Source: Pseudomonas palleroniana (GTDB lineage Bacteria; Pseudomonadota; Gammaproteobacteria; Pseudomonadales; Pseudomonadaceae). Taken from it: 64,000 bases of DNA. The stretch's first letter is position 1. Each line of letters begins with the position of its first letter. The translations under genes and the position numbers were made by a program. The notes under the pieces are model-generated. The model was given only the letters and a program-made list of their open reading frames with translations. It had not been told where the DNA came from and searched no databases. Shown piece after piece: positions 19,323 to 28,751 of the stretch. The stretch lies in the NCBI RefSeq assembly GCF_003031675.1, contig NZ_PYWX01000029.1, forward strand, positions 248,001 through 312,000, given 5' to 3'.

Positions 19323-20471
19323 ATGAAAATCACCAAACTGACGACCTTCATCGTTCCGCCGCGCTGGTGCTTCCTCAAAGTCGAAACCGACCAGGGCGTG
19401 ACCGGCTGGGGCGAGCCTGTGGTTGAAGGCCGCGCCCATACCGTGGCGGCGGCCGTCGAAGAACTGTCCGACTACCTGATCGGCAAAGACCCGCGCAATA
19501 TCGAAGACATCTGGACCGTGCTCTATCGCGGCGGTTTCTACCGTGGCGGCGCGGTGCACATGAGTGCGCTGGCCGGTATCGACCAGGCGTTGTGGGACAT
19601 CAAGGGCAAGGCCCTCGGCGTGTCCGTCAGCGACCTGCTCGGTGGCCAGGTGCGCGACAAGATCCGCGTGTATTCATGGATCGGCGGCGACCGCCCGGCC
19701 GATACCGCCCGTGCCGCGAAAGAGGCGGTGGCGCGTGGCTTTACCGCAGTGAAAATGAACGGCACCGAGGAGTTGCAGTTCGTCGACAGCTTCGAAAAAG
19801 TCGACCTGGCCTTGGCCAACGTTGCCGCTGTGCGGGATGCGGTCGGCCCTAACGTGGGCATTGGCGTCGACTTCCATGGCCGCGTGCACAAGCCCATGGC
19901 CAAGGTGCTGATGAAGGAACTGGACCCCTACAAACTGATGTTCATCGAAGAGCCGGTGCTCAGTGAAAACTACGAAGCGCTCAAGGAACTGGCACCGCTG
20001 ACCAGCACCCCGATTGCGCTGGGCGAGCGCCTGTTCTCGCGCTGGGACTTCAAGCGTGTGCTCAGCGAAGGCTATGTCGACATCATCCAGCCGGATGCGT
20101 CCCACGCCGGAGGTATCACCGAAACCCGCAAGATCGCCAACATGGCCGAAGCCTACGACGTGGCCCTTGCCCTGCACTGCCCGCTGGGCCCGATTGCCCT
20201 GGCGGCGTGCCTGCAACTGGACGCTGCGTGCTACAACGCGTTTATCCAGGAGCAAAGCCTGGGCATTCACTACAACGAGAGCAATGACCTGCTCGACTAC
20301 GTGCGCGACCCGGGCGTGTTCGACTATGACCAGGGCTTCGTGAAGATACCCAACGGGCTAGGCCTGGGCATCGAGATCAACGAGGAATATGTGGTCGAAC
20401 GCGCGGCTATCGGCCATCGCTGGCGCAACCCGATCTGGCGCCATGCCGATGGCAGCTTTGCCGAGTGGTGA
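19323..20471 (+). CDS. dgoD: D-galactonate dehydratase
   Basis: This 382-residue enolase-superfamily enzyme dehydrates D-galactonate to 2-keto-3-deoxygalactonate. The metal-binding Asp/Glu set is visible in [16 protein letters not shown] and [12 protein letters not shown]. The catalytic His residues lie in DFHGRVH and ALHCPLGP, and the N-terminal capping domain starts [15 protein letters not shown]. It starts 48 bases after dgoA with agagagat before the ATG. It carries out the first step of the pathway whose later steps are encoded just upstream. Confidence 0.96.
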   Translation: MKITKLTTFIVPPRWCFLKVETDQGVTGWGEPVVEGRAHTVAAAVEELSDYLIGKDPRNIEDIWTVLYRGGFYRGGAVHMSALAGIDQALWDIKGKALGVSVSDLLGGQVRDKIRVYSWIGGDRPADTARAAKEAVARGFTAVKMNGTEELQFVDSFEKVDLALANVAAVRDAVGPNVGIGVDFHGRVHKPMAKVLMKELDPYKLMFIEEPVLSENYEALKELAPLTSTPIALGERLFSRWDFKRVLSEGYVDIIQPDASHAGGITETRKIANMAEAYDVALALHCPLGPIALAACLQLDAACYNAFIQEQSLGIHYNESNDLLDYVRDPGVFDYDQGFVKIPNGLGLGIEINEEYVVERAAIGHRWRNPIWRHADGSFAEW

Positions 20472-20483
20472 CTTCCAGCTAAA

Positions 20484-20511
20484 TGTGGGAGGGAGCAAGC
20501 CCCCTCCCACA
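20484..20511. repeat. Single REP hairpin after dgoD
   Basis: This is a compact palindrome, tgtgggaggg (20484-20493) with ccctcccaca (20502-20511) and an 8-base loop, that looks like a fused REP pair. It lies between dgoD and the transporter gene, so it could lower readthrough or stabilise the upstream mRNA. Confidence 0.8.
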
Positions 20512-20573
20512 GTTGATTCGGTTTCTTCAGGCCGTCAGGCCAGACCTCAACAAACATAAAAAAGAGGCACCCC

Positions 20574-21878
20574 ATGCACCCTGAATCCTTTACTGGACAG
20601 GCTTCTTTAGTCACGCCCAGCAGAAAGCGTTTCTTCATCATGCTGTTGTTGTTCATCACCGTGGTGATCAACTACCTCGACCGCAGCAACCTGTCGATTG
20701 CCGCCCCGGCGCTGACCAGTGAGCTGGGTATCGACCCGGTGCATGTCGGGCTGATCTTCTCCGCCTTCGGCTGGACCTACGCCGCCATGCAGATTCCCGG
20801 CGGTTGGCTGGTGGACCGGGTGCCGCCGCGAATTCTGTATACGGCTGCGTTGCTGTTGTGGTCCATCGCCACTGTCATGCTGGGCTTTGCCGCAAGCTTC
20901 ATCGCGCTGTTCGTGTTGCGCATGGCGGTGGGTGCGCTGGAAGCGCCGGCTTATCCGATCAACAGCCGTGTGGTCACCACCTGGTTTCCCGAGCGTGAGC
21001 GGGCGACCGCCATTGGCGTCTACACCTCCGGGCAATTTGTCGGGCTGGCGTTTCTCACGCCGGTACTGGCCTGGCTGCAACACGCCTTCGGCTGGCACAT
21101 GGTGTTTGTCGTCACGGGGGGCGTGGGCATTCTCTGGGCGGTGATCTGGTATGCGGTGTACCGCGAGCCGAAGGATTTCAAAGGCGCCAATGCGGCTGAA
21201 ATCGCGTTGATCCGTGAGGGCGGCGGCCTGGTGGACATGCAGGCGAAAACCGTCAAGGCGCCGTTCAGTTGGGCCGACCTGGGCATCGTGCTGAGCAAGC
21301 GCAAACTCTGGGGGATCTACCTGGGGCAGTTCTGCCTGAACTCGACGCTGTGGTTCTTCCTGACCTGGTTCCCGACCTACCTGGTGAAATATCGCGGCAT
21401 GGACTTCATCAAGTCCGGTCTGCTGGCGTCGTTGCCCTTCCTCGCGGCCTTCGTCGGCGTACTGTGCTCCGGGATTTTTTCCGACTGGCTGATTCGCCGT
21501 GGCGCGTCAGTGGGTTTTGCGCGCAAGTTGCCGATCATTGGCGGGCTGTTGATTTCCACGGCGATCATCGGGGCCAACTATGTCGACTCCACCGCGTGGG
21601 TCATCGCCTTCCTGGCGGTGGCGTTCTTCGGCAATGGCCTGGCGTCGATCACCTGGTCGCTGGTCTCGACCCTGGCACCGGCGCGACTGCTGGGCTTGAC
21701 CGGCGGGGTGTTCAACTTCATCGGCAACCTGTCGGCGATCGCCACGCCGATCGTGATTGGCTTCCTGGCCAGTGGCGACTCATTTGCGCCGGCGATTACC
21801 TACATTGCGGTGCTGGCATTGCTTGGGGCGCTTTCTTACGTGTTGCTGGTCGGCAAGGTCGAGCGGATCGAACTTTAA
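20574..21878 (+). CDS. dgoT: MFS transporter, probable D-galactonate:H+ symporter (DgoT-like)
   Basis: This 434-residue inner-membrane protein has about 12 transmembrane segments and belongs to the anion:cation symporter (ACS) branch of the MFS. The family pattern NYLDRSNLSIAAPAL is at residues about 36-50, and the inter-helix WLVDRVPPR motif near 80 stands for the MFS G-x-x-x-D-R. It is placed as the last gene of the dgo operon, 102 bases after dgoD. Substrate is inferred from context and family. No dgoR-type regulator lies beside the operon. Confidence 0.88.
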   Translation: MHPESFTGQASLVTPSRKRFFIMLLLFITVVINYLDRSNLSIAAPALTSELGIDPVHVGLIFSAFGWTYAAMQIPGGWLVDRVPPRILYTAALLLWSIATVMLGFAASFIALFVLRMAVGALEAPAYPINSRVVTTWFPERERATAIGVYTSGQFVGLAFLTPVLAWLQHAFGWHMVFVVTGGVGILWAVIWYAVYREPKDFKGANAAEIALIREGGGLVDMQAKTVKAPFSWADLGIVLSKRKLWGIYLGQFCLNSTLWFFLTWFPTYLVKYRGMDFIKSGLLASLPFLAAFVGVLCSGIFSDWLIRRGASVGFARKLPIIGGLLISTAIIGANYVDSTAWVIAFLAVAFFGNGLASITWSLVSTLAPARLLGLTGGVFNFIGNLSAIATPIVIGFLASGDSFAPAITYIAVLALLGALSYVLLVGKVERIEL

Positions 21879-21896
21879 CGACATCGCATCCACAAC

Positions 21897-21931
21897 AAAA
21901 AAGGGATTTCGAACGCGGTTCGAAATCCCTT
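21897..21931 (-). terminator. Rho-independent terminator for trpBA
   Basis: A 14-base perfect stem (21901-21914 with 21918-21931) is followed on the minus strand by a T6 run (complement of 21897-21902). It lies about 70 bases after the trpA stop. It also sits just after the MFS stop (21878), but the T-run points to minus-strand use. Confidence 0.85.
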
Positions 21932-21999
21932 GGGCTTGCGGTTCAGGCTCATGCACGAGCGGGCTGATTCCTCTGTATCAGGAACTTCACCTACCACGC

Positions 22000-22808
22000 T
22001 TACCGACGGGCGTTACGCACACCTTCCGACAGCGCCGCGCACAGGCTCAAAACGCCATCGATTGCTTGCTGATCATTCTTGGCCGTGGCGATGTGATCGA
22101 TCAGGGCCGAACCCACTACCACACCGTCCGCCAGGCGTGCGATGGCCGCTGCCTGTTCCGGCGTGCGGATACCGAAGCCGATGCTGATCGGCAGTTCGGT
22201 ATGCCGACGCAGGCGGGTCACGGCCTCTTCGACGTGCTCCAGGGTGGCGGCACCGGCGCCGGTCACGCCGGCCACCGATACGTAATACACGAAACCGGAG
22301 CTGCCATTGAGTACGGTTGGCAGGCGCGCATCATCGGTGGTGGGTGTGGTCAGGCGGATAAAGTCGATACCAGCAGCCTGGGCCGGGTCGCACAGCTCAG
22401 CGTTATGCTCAGGCGGCATGTCGACCACGATCAGGCCATCAACTCCGGCTGCCTTGGCGTCGGCAATGAACTGCGGCACACCGTACTTGTGGATCGGGTT
22501 GAAGTAACCCATCAACACCAGCGGCGTATCGTGATTGTCTTTGCGGAATTCACGAACCATCTGCAGGGTTTTCGCCAGGTTCTGCTTGGCGGTCAGGGCG
22601 CGGATGTTGGCCAGCTGAATAGCCGGGCCGTCGGCCATCGGGTCGGTGAAGGGCATGCCCAGCTCGATCACGTCGGCACCGGCGGCAGGCAAGCCTTTGA
22701 GGATCGCCAGCGAAGTGTCATAGCCCGGGTCACCGGCGGTGACGAAAGTGACCAGGGCGGCGCGGTTCTGTTCTTTCAGTTGCGCGAAGCGGCTTTGCAG
22801 GCGGCTCA

Positions 22809-22809
<1 letters not shown>
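22000..22809 (-). CDS. trpA: Tryptophan synthase alpha chain
   Basis: This 269-residue TIM-barrel enzyme cleaves indole-3-glycerol phosphate to indole and G3P. The catalytic Glu is in [16 protein letters not shown] (about residues 48-63), the catalytic Asp in VVDMPPEHN (about 130), and the phosphate-binding loop is in [12 protein letters not shown]. The start ATG overlaps the trpB stop by one base (22809), typical translational coupling for the alpha2-beta2 complex. Confidence 0.98.
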
Positions 22810-24105
<1,296 letters not shown>

Positions 24106-24159
24106 CACGCTACGCTGAAAACCGATAAGATCGCCGCAACCTGTCAGGAAAACTCACAG

Positions 24160-25056
24160 ATGAGCCGAGACCTCCCGCCCCTTAACGCCCTGCGTGCTTT
24201 TGAAGCCACAGCCCGCCTCAATAGCGTCAGCCTGGCTGCCGAGCAGCTGCACGTCACGCATGGCGCGGTCAGCCGTCAGCTGAAAGTGCTGGAAGAGCAC
24301 TTGGGTGTCAGTCTTTTCAGCAAGGAAGGCCGAGGCCTTAAACTCACAGATGCGGGCGTCCGGCTGCGAGATGCCAGTGCCGAGGCCTTCGAGCGCTTGC
24401 GGGATGTGTGCGCGGAACTCACCCAAAGCGGCGCGGATGCACCCTTTGTGCTCGGTTTGTCGGGGAGTTTGCTGGCGCGCTGGTTTATCCCGCGTCTGGG
24501 CCGTTTGAATGCCGACCTGCCGGATTTGCGTCTGCACCTGTCGGCGGGTGAAGGCGACCTTGACCCGCGCCGGCCAGGCTTGGATGCGCTGCTGGTCTTC
24601 GCCGAGCCGCCGTGGCCGGCGGATATGCAAGTGTACGAGTTGGCCAGCGAGCGTATCGGGCCGGTCATGAGCCCGCGTTTCGCCGGCTTCGAACAATTGC
24701 GGGAGGCTGCGCCGCAAGCCTTGTGCGGCCAGGCGCTGTTGCACACCACTTCACGCCCGCAAGCTTGGCCCAGTTGGGCGCGGCACCACGGCATCGATCC
24801 CGGCGCTTTGAAACACGGCCAGGGTTTCGAGCATTTGTATTATTTGCTGGAGGCGGCGGTAGCCGGGCTTGGAGTGGCGATTGCGCCACAGCCGCTGGTG
24901 GCAGAGGACCTGCGTGCTGGACGCCTGGTGGCGCCGTGGGGGTTCAGTGAAACCCCGGCGCACTTGGCGTTGTGGCTACCCAAGCGCGCCGCGGACGGGC
25001 GCGCTCGGCAGCTGGCGCAGTGGCTCAAGGCTGAGCTGTTGCGCGAGCCGGGATAG
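24160..25056 (+). CDS. trpI: LysR-family activator of trpBA
   Basis: This 298-residue regulator is divergent from trpBA. The N-terminal helix-turn-helix reads [24 protein letters not shown] in two parts (residues about 17-40), and the remainder is a LysR effector domain that in TrpI responds to indole-3-glycerol phosphate. The opening [20 protein letters not shown] is typical of the GcvA-like branch. The identification rests mainly on position. The stop lies 8 bases from the end of the convergent ElaB-like gene. Confidence 0.94.
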   Translation: MSRDLPPLNALRAFEATARLNSVSLAAEQLHVTHGAVSRQLKVLEEHLGVSLFSKEGRGLKLTDAGVRLRDASAEAFERLRDVCAELTQSGADAPFVLGLSGSLLARWFIPRLGRLNADLPDLRLHLSAGEGDLDPRRPGLDALLVFAEPPWPADMQVYELASERIGPVMSPRFAGFEQLREAAPQALCGQALLHTTSRPQAWPSWARHHGIDPGALKHGQGFEHLYYLLEAAVAGLGVAIAPQPLVAEDLRAGRLVAPWGFSETPAHLALWLPKRAADGRARQLAQWLKAELLREPG

Positions 25057-25064
25057 CCGGTTAA

Positions 25065-25391
25065 TCAGTCACCGCGTTTGCACAGCAGGTAAGCGGCCAG
25101 CAGGCCCAGCGCGCCAACGGCGACACCGGCGGTGGTCCAGGGATGCTCTTGTGCGTAGTCGCGGGTAGCAACACCGGTTTCACGCAGTTTGACTTTGCTT
25201 TCTTCGTAGGCGTCGCTGATCAGGTGACGAGAGTGCTTGAGGGCATTCTCGGCATTGCTTTTCAGGGCCTTCAGGGTTTTGCGCGACTCATCGGATGCAT
25301 CATCCTTGAGGCTCTCAAGGGATTTGAGCAGGCTGGAAATCTCCGCTTCCATGCTTTCCAGCGAGGCTTTGCGTAGAGAAGTGTTGGCCAT
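25065..25391 (-). CDS. ElaB/YqjD/DUF883-family membrane-anchored protein
   Basis: This 108-residue protein has a long amphipathic, probably coiled-coil, stretch (residues about 10-75), then the HPWTTAGVAVGALGLLAAYLL hydrophobic anchor (about 83-103) and a short charged tail. This is the layout of ElaB/YqjD, inner-membrane proteins linked to stationary phase and ribosome binding in E. coli. The start has a good aggag site. It is divergent from the dodecin gene and ends close to trpI. Confidence 0.9.
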   Translation of the reverse strand: MANTSLRKASLESMEAEISSLLKSLESLKDDASDESRKTLKALKSNAENALKHSRHLISDAYEESKVKLRETGVATRDYAQEHPWTTAGVAVGALGLLAAYLLCKRGD

Positions 25392-25465
25392 TTGGACTCT
25401 CCTGAAGTGATTGAGTGACGTGTGTAGATACCGACTGCGGCGGTTTCAGAAAGTGCAGTAAATCT

Positions 25466-25493
25466 GAACTTTTACCTACGAGCAGTCGCCAGA
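25466..25493 (+). promoter_or_regulatory. Possible AlgU (sigma-22) promoter for the dodecin gene
   Basis: The element gaactt (25466-25471), a 17-base spacer and ccaga (25489-25493) approximate the AlgU consensus GAACTT-N16/17-TCTGA. The -10 half deviates at two positions. The dodecin ATG lies about 50 bases downstream. Confidence 0.35.
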
Positions 25494-25545
25494 AGCATTA
25501 CCAACATTGACTGCTACGCTGACTAAAGCCCTCAGGAGAAACGCC

Positions 25546-25761
25546 ATGTCTGATCATCACACCTACAAGAAAGTCGAGCTGGTCGGCTCCTCGACCACCA
25601 GCATCGAAGACGCCATCAACAACGCCCTGGCCGAGGCCAACAAGAGCATCAAGCATCTGGAATGGTTTGAAGTGACTGAAACCCGTGGTCACATCAAGGA
25701 CGGCAAGGCCGCGCACTTCCAGGTCACGCTCAAGGTGGGGTTCCGAATTGCCAGTAGTTGA
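25546..25761 (+). CDS. Dodecin family flavin-binding protein
   Basis: This 71-residue protein forms, in this family, a hollow dodecamer that stores flavins. The pattern YKKVELVGSSTTSIEDAINNAL and WFEVTETRGHI, including the conserved Trp that stacks on the flavin, is clear. An in-frame upstream extension exists, but the ATG at 25546 with aggag at 25534-25538 is the normal start. A terminator-like hairpin follows at 25820-25852. Confidence 0.94.
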   Translation: MSDHHTYKKVELVGSSTTSIEDAINNALAEANKSIKHLEWFEVTETRGHIKDGKAAHFQVTLKVGFRIASS

Positions 25762-25819
25762 TCTCGCCGGTTGAACTTGCTGACTGGCCGATTGCCATAA
25801 CCTGCGCTACAACCTTAGG

Positions 25820-25852
25820 GTGCCGATGCAACGTGCGTCGGCACGCTCTTTT
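25820..25852 (+). terminator. Terminator-like hairpin after dodecin
   Basis: An 11-base stem (25820-25830 with 25834-25844, one G-T wobble) and a 3-base loop are followed by gctctttt. It lies just before the DUF1161 gene, whose ATG is at 25877. Confidence 0.6.
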
Positions 25853-25876
25853 CGATCAGCGCAAGGAAAGTAACGG

Positions 25877-26101
25877 ATGAAGAAGTTTCTGTTAGCGGTA
25901 AGTTTGTTGAGCGTTGCCGGCACAGCAATGGCAGCTGGCAAGCCTTGTGAAGAGCTGAAAAGCGAACTCGCGGCCAAGCTCGATGCGAAAGGCGTTCAGC
26001 ATTACTCGCTGGATGTGGTCGCTAAAGGCGCTGCCGCCGATGGCAAAGTGATCGGCAGCTGCGAAGCCGGCACCAAGGAAATTGTCTACAAGCGCGGTTG
26101 A
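25877..26101 (+). CDS. DUF1161 family small periplasmic protein (copy 1)
   Basis: This 74-residue protein has a signal peptide (about MKKFLLAVSLLSVAGTAMA) followed by a mature chain of about 54 residues. It has two Cys (PCEEL and GSCEAGTK) that could form a disulfide in the periplasm. The ribosome-binding site aaggaaag precedes the ATG. Function is unknown. A paralogue with the same pattern lies at 27963, on the far side of the luciferase-like and osmC genes. Confidence 0.85.
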   Translation: MKKFLLAVSLLSVAGTAMAAGKPCEELKSELAAKLDAKGVQHYSLDVVAKGAAADGKVIGSCEAGTKEIVYKRG

Positions 26102-26118
26102 TTCCGTGTTCCAGACAT

Positions 26119-26150
26119 AAAAAACCGACGCGAGTGCGTCGGTTTTTTTT
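26119..26150. terminator. Bidirectional rho-independent terminator
   Basis: The stem ccgacgc/gcgtcgg has a 4-base loop and is flanked by A6 on the left and T8 on the right. It lies between the convergent DUF1161 gene and the luciferase-like gene and can serve both. Confidence 0.92.
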
Positions 26151-26160
26151 CGCCTGGGCT

Positions 26161-27162
26161 TCAGCCTTTCATCAACTGCGCCAATAGCTCGTAGGAATGA
26201 ATGCGATCAGCGTGTTCGTACAGGTCGCACGTAAAGATCAGCTCATCGGCGCCGGTCTGTTCGATCAACACTTCCAGTTTGGCGCGGATCTTCGCCGGGC
26301 TGCCCACCATCGCCAGGCCAAGGAAGCTGCCAACCGCGTCCTTCTCATGCGGCAGCCACAGGCCATCCATGGTTTTCACCGGTGGGCGCTGCACCAGGCT
26401 CTGCCCGCGCATCAGTGCGAGGATGCGCTGGTACACCGAGGTGGCCAGGTAATCGGCCTGTTCGTCGGTATCGGCCGCTACCAGCGGAATGCCGAGCATC
26501 ACGTAGGGCTTATCCAACACGGCTGAAGGCTTGAAGTGATTGCGGTAGACGCGAATAGCCTCATGCATCAGGCGCGGTGCGAAGTGCGAGGCGAAGGCGT
26601 AGGGCAACCCCCGCTCTCCCGCCAGTTGCGCGCTGAACAGGCTCGAGCCGAGCAGCCACACCGGTACGTTGGTGCCCGTGCCCGGCACAGCGATTACCCG
26701 TTGGTCAGGCGTGCGTGGGCCGAGGTAGGCCATCAGTTCGGCCACGTCTTCCGGGAAATCGTCGGCGCTGCCGGAACGCTCCCGACGCAGGGCGCGGGCG
26801 GTCATCTGGTCGGAACCGGGGGCGCGGCCCAGGCCCAGGTCGATACGGCCGGGGTAGAGGCTTTCCAGGGTGCCGAACTGTTCGGCAATCACCAGCGGTG
26901 CGTGGTTGGGCAGCATCACGCCGCCGGAACCGACACGGATGGTAGAGGTGCCACCGGCCAGGTAGCCCAACAGGACTGAGGTGGCCGAGCTGGCGATGCC
27001 ATCCATGTTGTGGTGCTCGGCCACCCAGAAACGGTTGTAGCCGAATTTTTCTACGTGCTGGGCCAGGTCCAGGGAATTGCGCAATGACTGGGCCGGACTG
27101 CCATTGGCCCGTACAGGTACGAGGTCGAGGGTCGAGAACTTCACGTCGGACAGCGATTTCAT
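26161..27162 (-). CDS. Luciferase-like (LLM class) flavin-dependent monooxygenase
   Basis: This 333-residue TIM-barrel protein of the YhbW/MsnO8-like branch has [15 protein letters not shown] at the start, [20 protein letters not shown] near residues 46-65, [13 protein letters not shown] and [12 protein letters not shown]. It probably uses reduced FMN. The substrate is unknown. The frame is open 24 codons further, but the ATG at 27160-27162 ([14 protein letters not shown]) has a ggagaa site and matches the family start. It is divergent from osmC across a 215-base gap. Confidence 0.9.
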   Translation of the reverse strand: MKSLSDVKFSTLDLVPVRANGSPAQSLRNSLDLAQHVEKFGYNRFWVAEHHNMDGIASSATSVLLGYLAGGTSTIRVGSGGVMLPNHAPLVIAEQFGTLESLYPGRIDLGLGRAPGSDQMTARALRRERSGSADDFPEDVAELMAYLGPRTPDQRVIAVPGTGTNVPVWLLGSSLFSAQLAGERGLPYAFASHFAPRLMHEAIRVYRNHFKPSAVLDKPYVMLGIPLVAADTDEQADYLATSVYQRILALMRGQSLVQRPPVKTMDGLWLPHEKDAVGSFLGLAMVGSPAKIRAKLEVLIEQTGADELIFTCDLYEHADRIHSYELLAQLMKG

Positions 27163-27311
27163 AAGCCAGCTTCTCCATTGGGTGCGCAGGCTTAAATAGA
27201 CGAACCAAAACCTGCCGCTTCTGTGCATGTTCATGCAATGAGGGCATATACCCGAGATTCAATAGGTGATCATAAATTTCCTACTGGCGCACTAGGTTTT
27301 TCCGACAAAGT

Positions 27312-27339
27312 GAACTTTGCAAAAGCTTCTATCCTCAGA
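27312..27339 (+). promoter_or_regulatory. AlgU (sigma-22) type promoter of osmC
   Basis: The elements gaactt (27312-27317), a 17-base spacer and tcaga (27335-27339) closely match the sigma-E/AlgU consensus. The predicted start would lie near 27346, about 30 bases before the osmC ATG. OsmC is a known osmotic/envelope stress gene in Pseudomonas. Confidence 0.65.
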
Positions 27340-27377
27340 ACCCTACTGACGCAAAACCACCGTTCGAGGAGATAGCT

Positions 27378-27809
27378 ATGAGTATCAAGAAAAAAGCATC
27401 GGCTCATTGGGAAGGCGATCTGAAGACAGGCCTGGGGTCCATCTCGACCGAAACCGGCGTGTTGCGCGAAGCGCCCTACGGCTTCAAGGCACGTTTCGAG
27501 GGCGGCAAAGGCACCAACCCCGAAGAGTTGATTGGTGCTGCCCACGCCGGCTGTTTCTCCATGGCGTTCTCCATGATTCTTGGCGATGCAGGTCTCAAGG
27601 CTGACAGCATCGACACCCAGGCGGAGGTCACTCTGGACCAAGTGGACGGTGGTTTTGCGATTACCGCCGTGCATTTGATTTTGAAAGCCAAGATCCCGGG
27701 CGCGAGCCAGGCGCAGTTCGATGAGCTGAGCAAAAAGGCCAAGGAAGGCTGCCCGGTATCCAAGGTGCTGAATGCGAAAATCAGCCTGGATGCCACGCTC
27801 GTCAACTGA
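27378..27809 (+). CDS. osmC: OsmC family peroxiredoxin
   Basis: This 143-residue protein detoxifies organic hydroperoxides and is induced by osmotic stress in related bacteria. The two redox Cys are Cys59 (AAHAGCFSMAF) and Cys124 (KEGCPVSKVL), with the matching Arg in the ETGVLREAPYGFKARF stretch. The length and Cys spacing fit OsmC rather than Ohr. The cgaggag site precedes the ATG. A small hairpin (27824-27858) follows the stop. Confidence 0.95.
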   Translation: MSIKKKASAHWEGDLKTGLGSISTETGVLREAPYGFKARFEGGKGTNPEELIGAAHAGCFSMAFSMILGDAGLKADSIDTQAEVTLDQVDGGFAITAVHLILKAKIPGASQAQFDELSKKAKEGCPVSKVLNAKISLDATLVN

Positions 27810-27823
27810 CTCAGCCCATCCAA

Positions 27824-27858
27824 TGTGGAAGGGGCCAAGCCGCACCGCCCCTTCCACA
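27824..27858 (+). repeat. REP-derived hairpin after osmC
   Basis: The arms tgtggaagggg (27824-27834) and ccccttccaca (27848-27858) form an 11-base stem. It is a diverged version of the REP core and lacks a T-run, so its role as terminator is uncertain. Confidence 0.65.
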
Positions 27859-27878
27859 CTTTGTTCTGCGTTAAATCA

Positions 27879-27906
27879 GAACTCGTGTTTCCCGGATGCG
27901 GTCGTA
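27879..27906 (+). promoter_or_regulatory. Possible AlgU-type promoter for the second DUF1161 gene
   Basis: The elements gaactc (27879-27884), a 17-base spacer and tcgta (27902-27906) resemble an AlgU promoter with one mismatch in the -35 and two in the -10. The gene starts 57 bases downstream. Confidence 0.35.
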
Positions 27907-27962
27907 TAGGCTATGCAGCCTCGAGCGCACACCCGTGCGCAGGCATTCAGGGAGCTTCACAC

Positions 27963-28202
27963 ATGAAACGTTTTGCCTTGGCGATCATTTGCGGTGCGTT
28001 GGCTACTTCGGTTGTGGCCGCGCCAAAAGATTGTGAAGAGCTCAGGAAAGAGATCGAGGTGAAGATCCAGGCCAAGGCGATTCCGTCCTACACCTTGGAA
28101 ATCATCACCGCCGAAGAAGCCGAGAAGCATGACATCGCCATGATTGTCGGTTCCTGTGAAAACGGCACCAAGCGCATCATCTACCAAAAAAACAACGACT
28201 GA
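27963..28202 (+). CDS. DUF1161 family small periplasmic protein (copy 2)
   Basis: This 79-residue protein has a signal peptide (MKRFALAIICGALATSVVAA) and a mature chain with DCEELRKEIEVKIQAK and GSCENGTKRIIY, parallel to CEELKSELAAKLDAK and GSCEAGTKEIVY in the copy at 25877. Both Cys are conserved. The upstream frame is open, but the ATG at 27963 gives the signal peptide. The stop TGA abuts the stop of the convergent lipoprotein gene with no gap (TGATCA at 28200-28205). Confidence 0.85.
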   Translation: MKRFALAIICGALATSVVAAPKDCEELRKEIEVKIQAKAIPSYTLEIITAEEAEKHDIAMIVGSCENGTKRIIYQKNND

Positions 28203-28625
28203 TCACAGGCAGTTGACGCTGCGCTCTTCAGCCAGCAATTGGCGGGCGGCGTTATACAAACGGATATTCGGCGTGTAGGCCAATGAGCGCCCTTCGAGGC
28301 GATAGCGTTGGCCGGCCTCGAAATGATCGTACTGCAGGGTAATGAAGCAGGTACGGTCAGTCATCTGCCCAAGGCCACCCAAGCTGCCACCCGTGGGCAC
28401 CTCAAAATCAAATCGCACCATCAGCTCATGGCTGCCGGGTGGCACCTGGAAGAAGCGTCCGTCGTTGAGGTTCTTGCCGTCCAGGCGCTGGGCCATGACC
28501 AGTTTGGCGCCCGGCGTCGGCGTGGCGAAATCAATCCAGGCCTGATGCGGGTCGACCGGGGGAATCGGGGTTGAGGCGCAAGCGCTGAGAAACAAGGCTG
28601 TGGTGCAAAACAAAAGCTGGCGCAT
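28203..28625 (-). CDS. Hypothetical lipoprotein
   Basis: This 140-residue protein has a lipobox (TALFLSAC, Cys at about residue 16), so it is a predicted lipoprotein. The mature part contains LNDGRFFQVPPGSHELMVRFDFEV and FEAGQRYRLEGR, a beta-rich pattern that resembles PEGA-like domains, but I do not assign a family. A GTG three codons upstream (28634) is an alternative start. No operon partner is apparent. It is convergent with the DUF1161 gene. Confidence 0.75.
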   Translation of the reverse strand: MRQLLFCTTALFLSACASTPIPPVDPHQAWIDFATPTPGAKLVMAQRLDGKNLNDGRFFQVPPGSHELMVRFDFEVPTGGSLGGLGQMTDRTCFITLQYDHFEAGQRYRLEGRSLAYTPNIRLYNAARQLLAEERSVNCL

Positions 28626-28751
28626 GGCGGGCACTCAGGCGATGGGAAAGATGCAAGCAGGCTCGCGACCAGTATAAACATGCCACGCCATGGAAAACTG
28701 CCGCGCAGGCAGGCTAGTCTGGCGGGCAATTTACCCAGGAGTCATTGGGGC

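Noticed and set aside
25773..25799. GAACTT before DUF1161 copy 1 as an AlgU promoter
   Set aside because: The -10 position (ccata/cataa) is poor, and a terminator-like hairpin at 25820-25852 would follow the start site.
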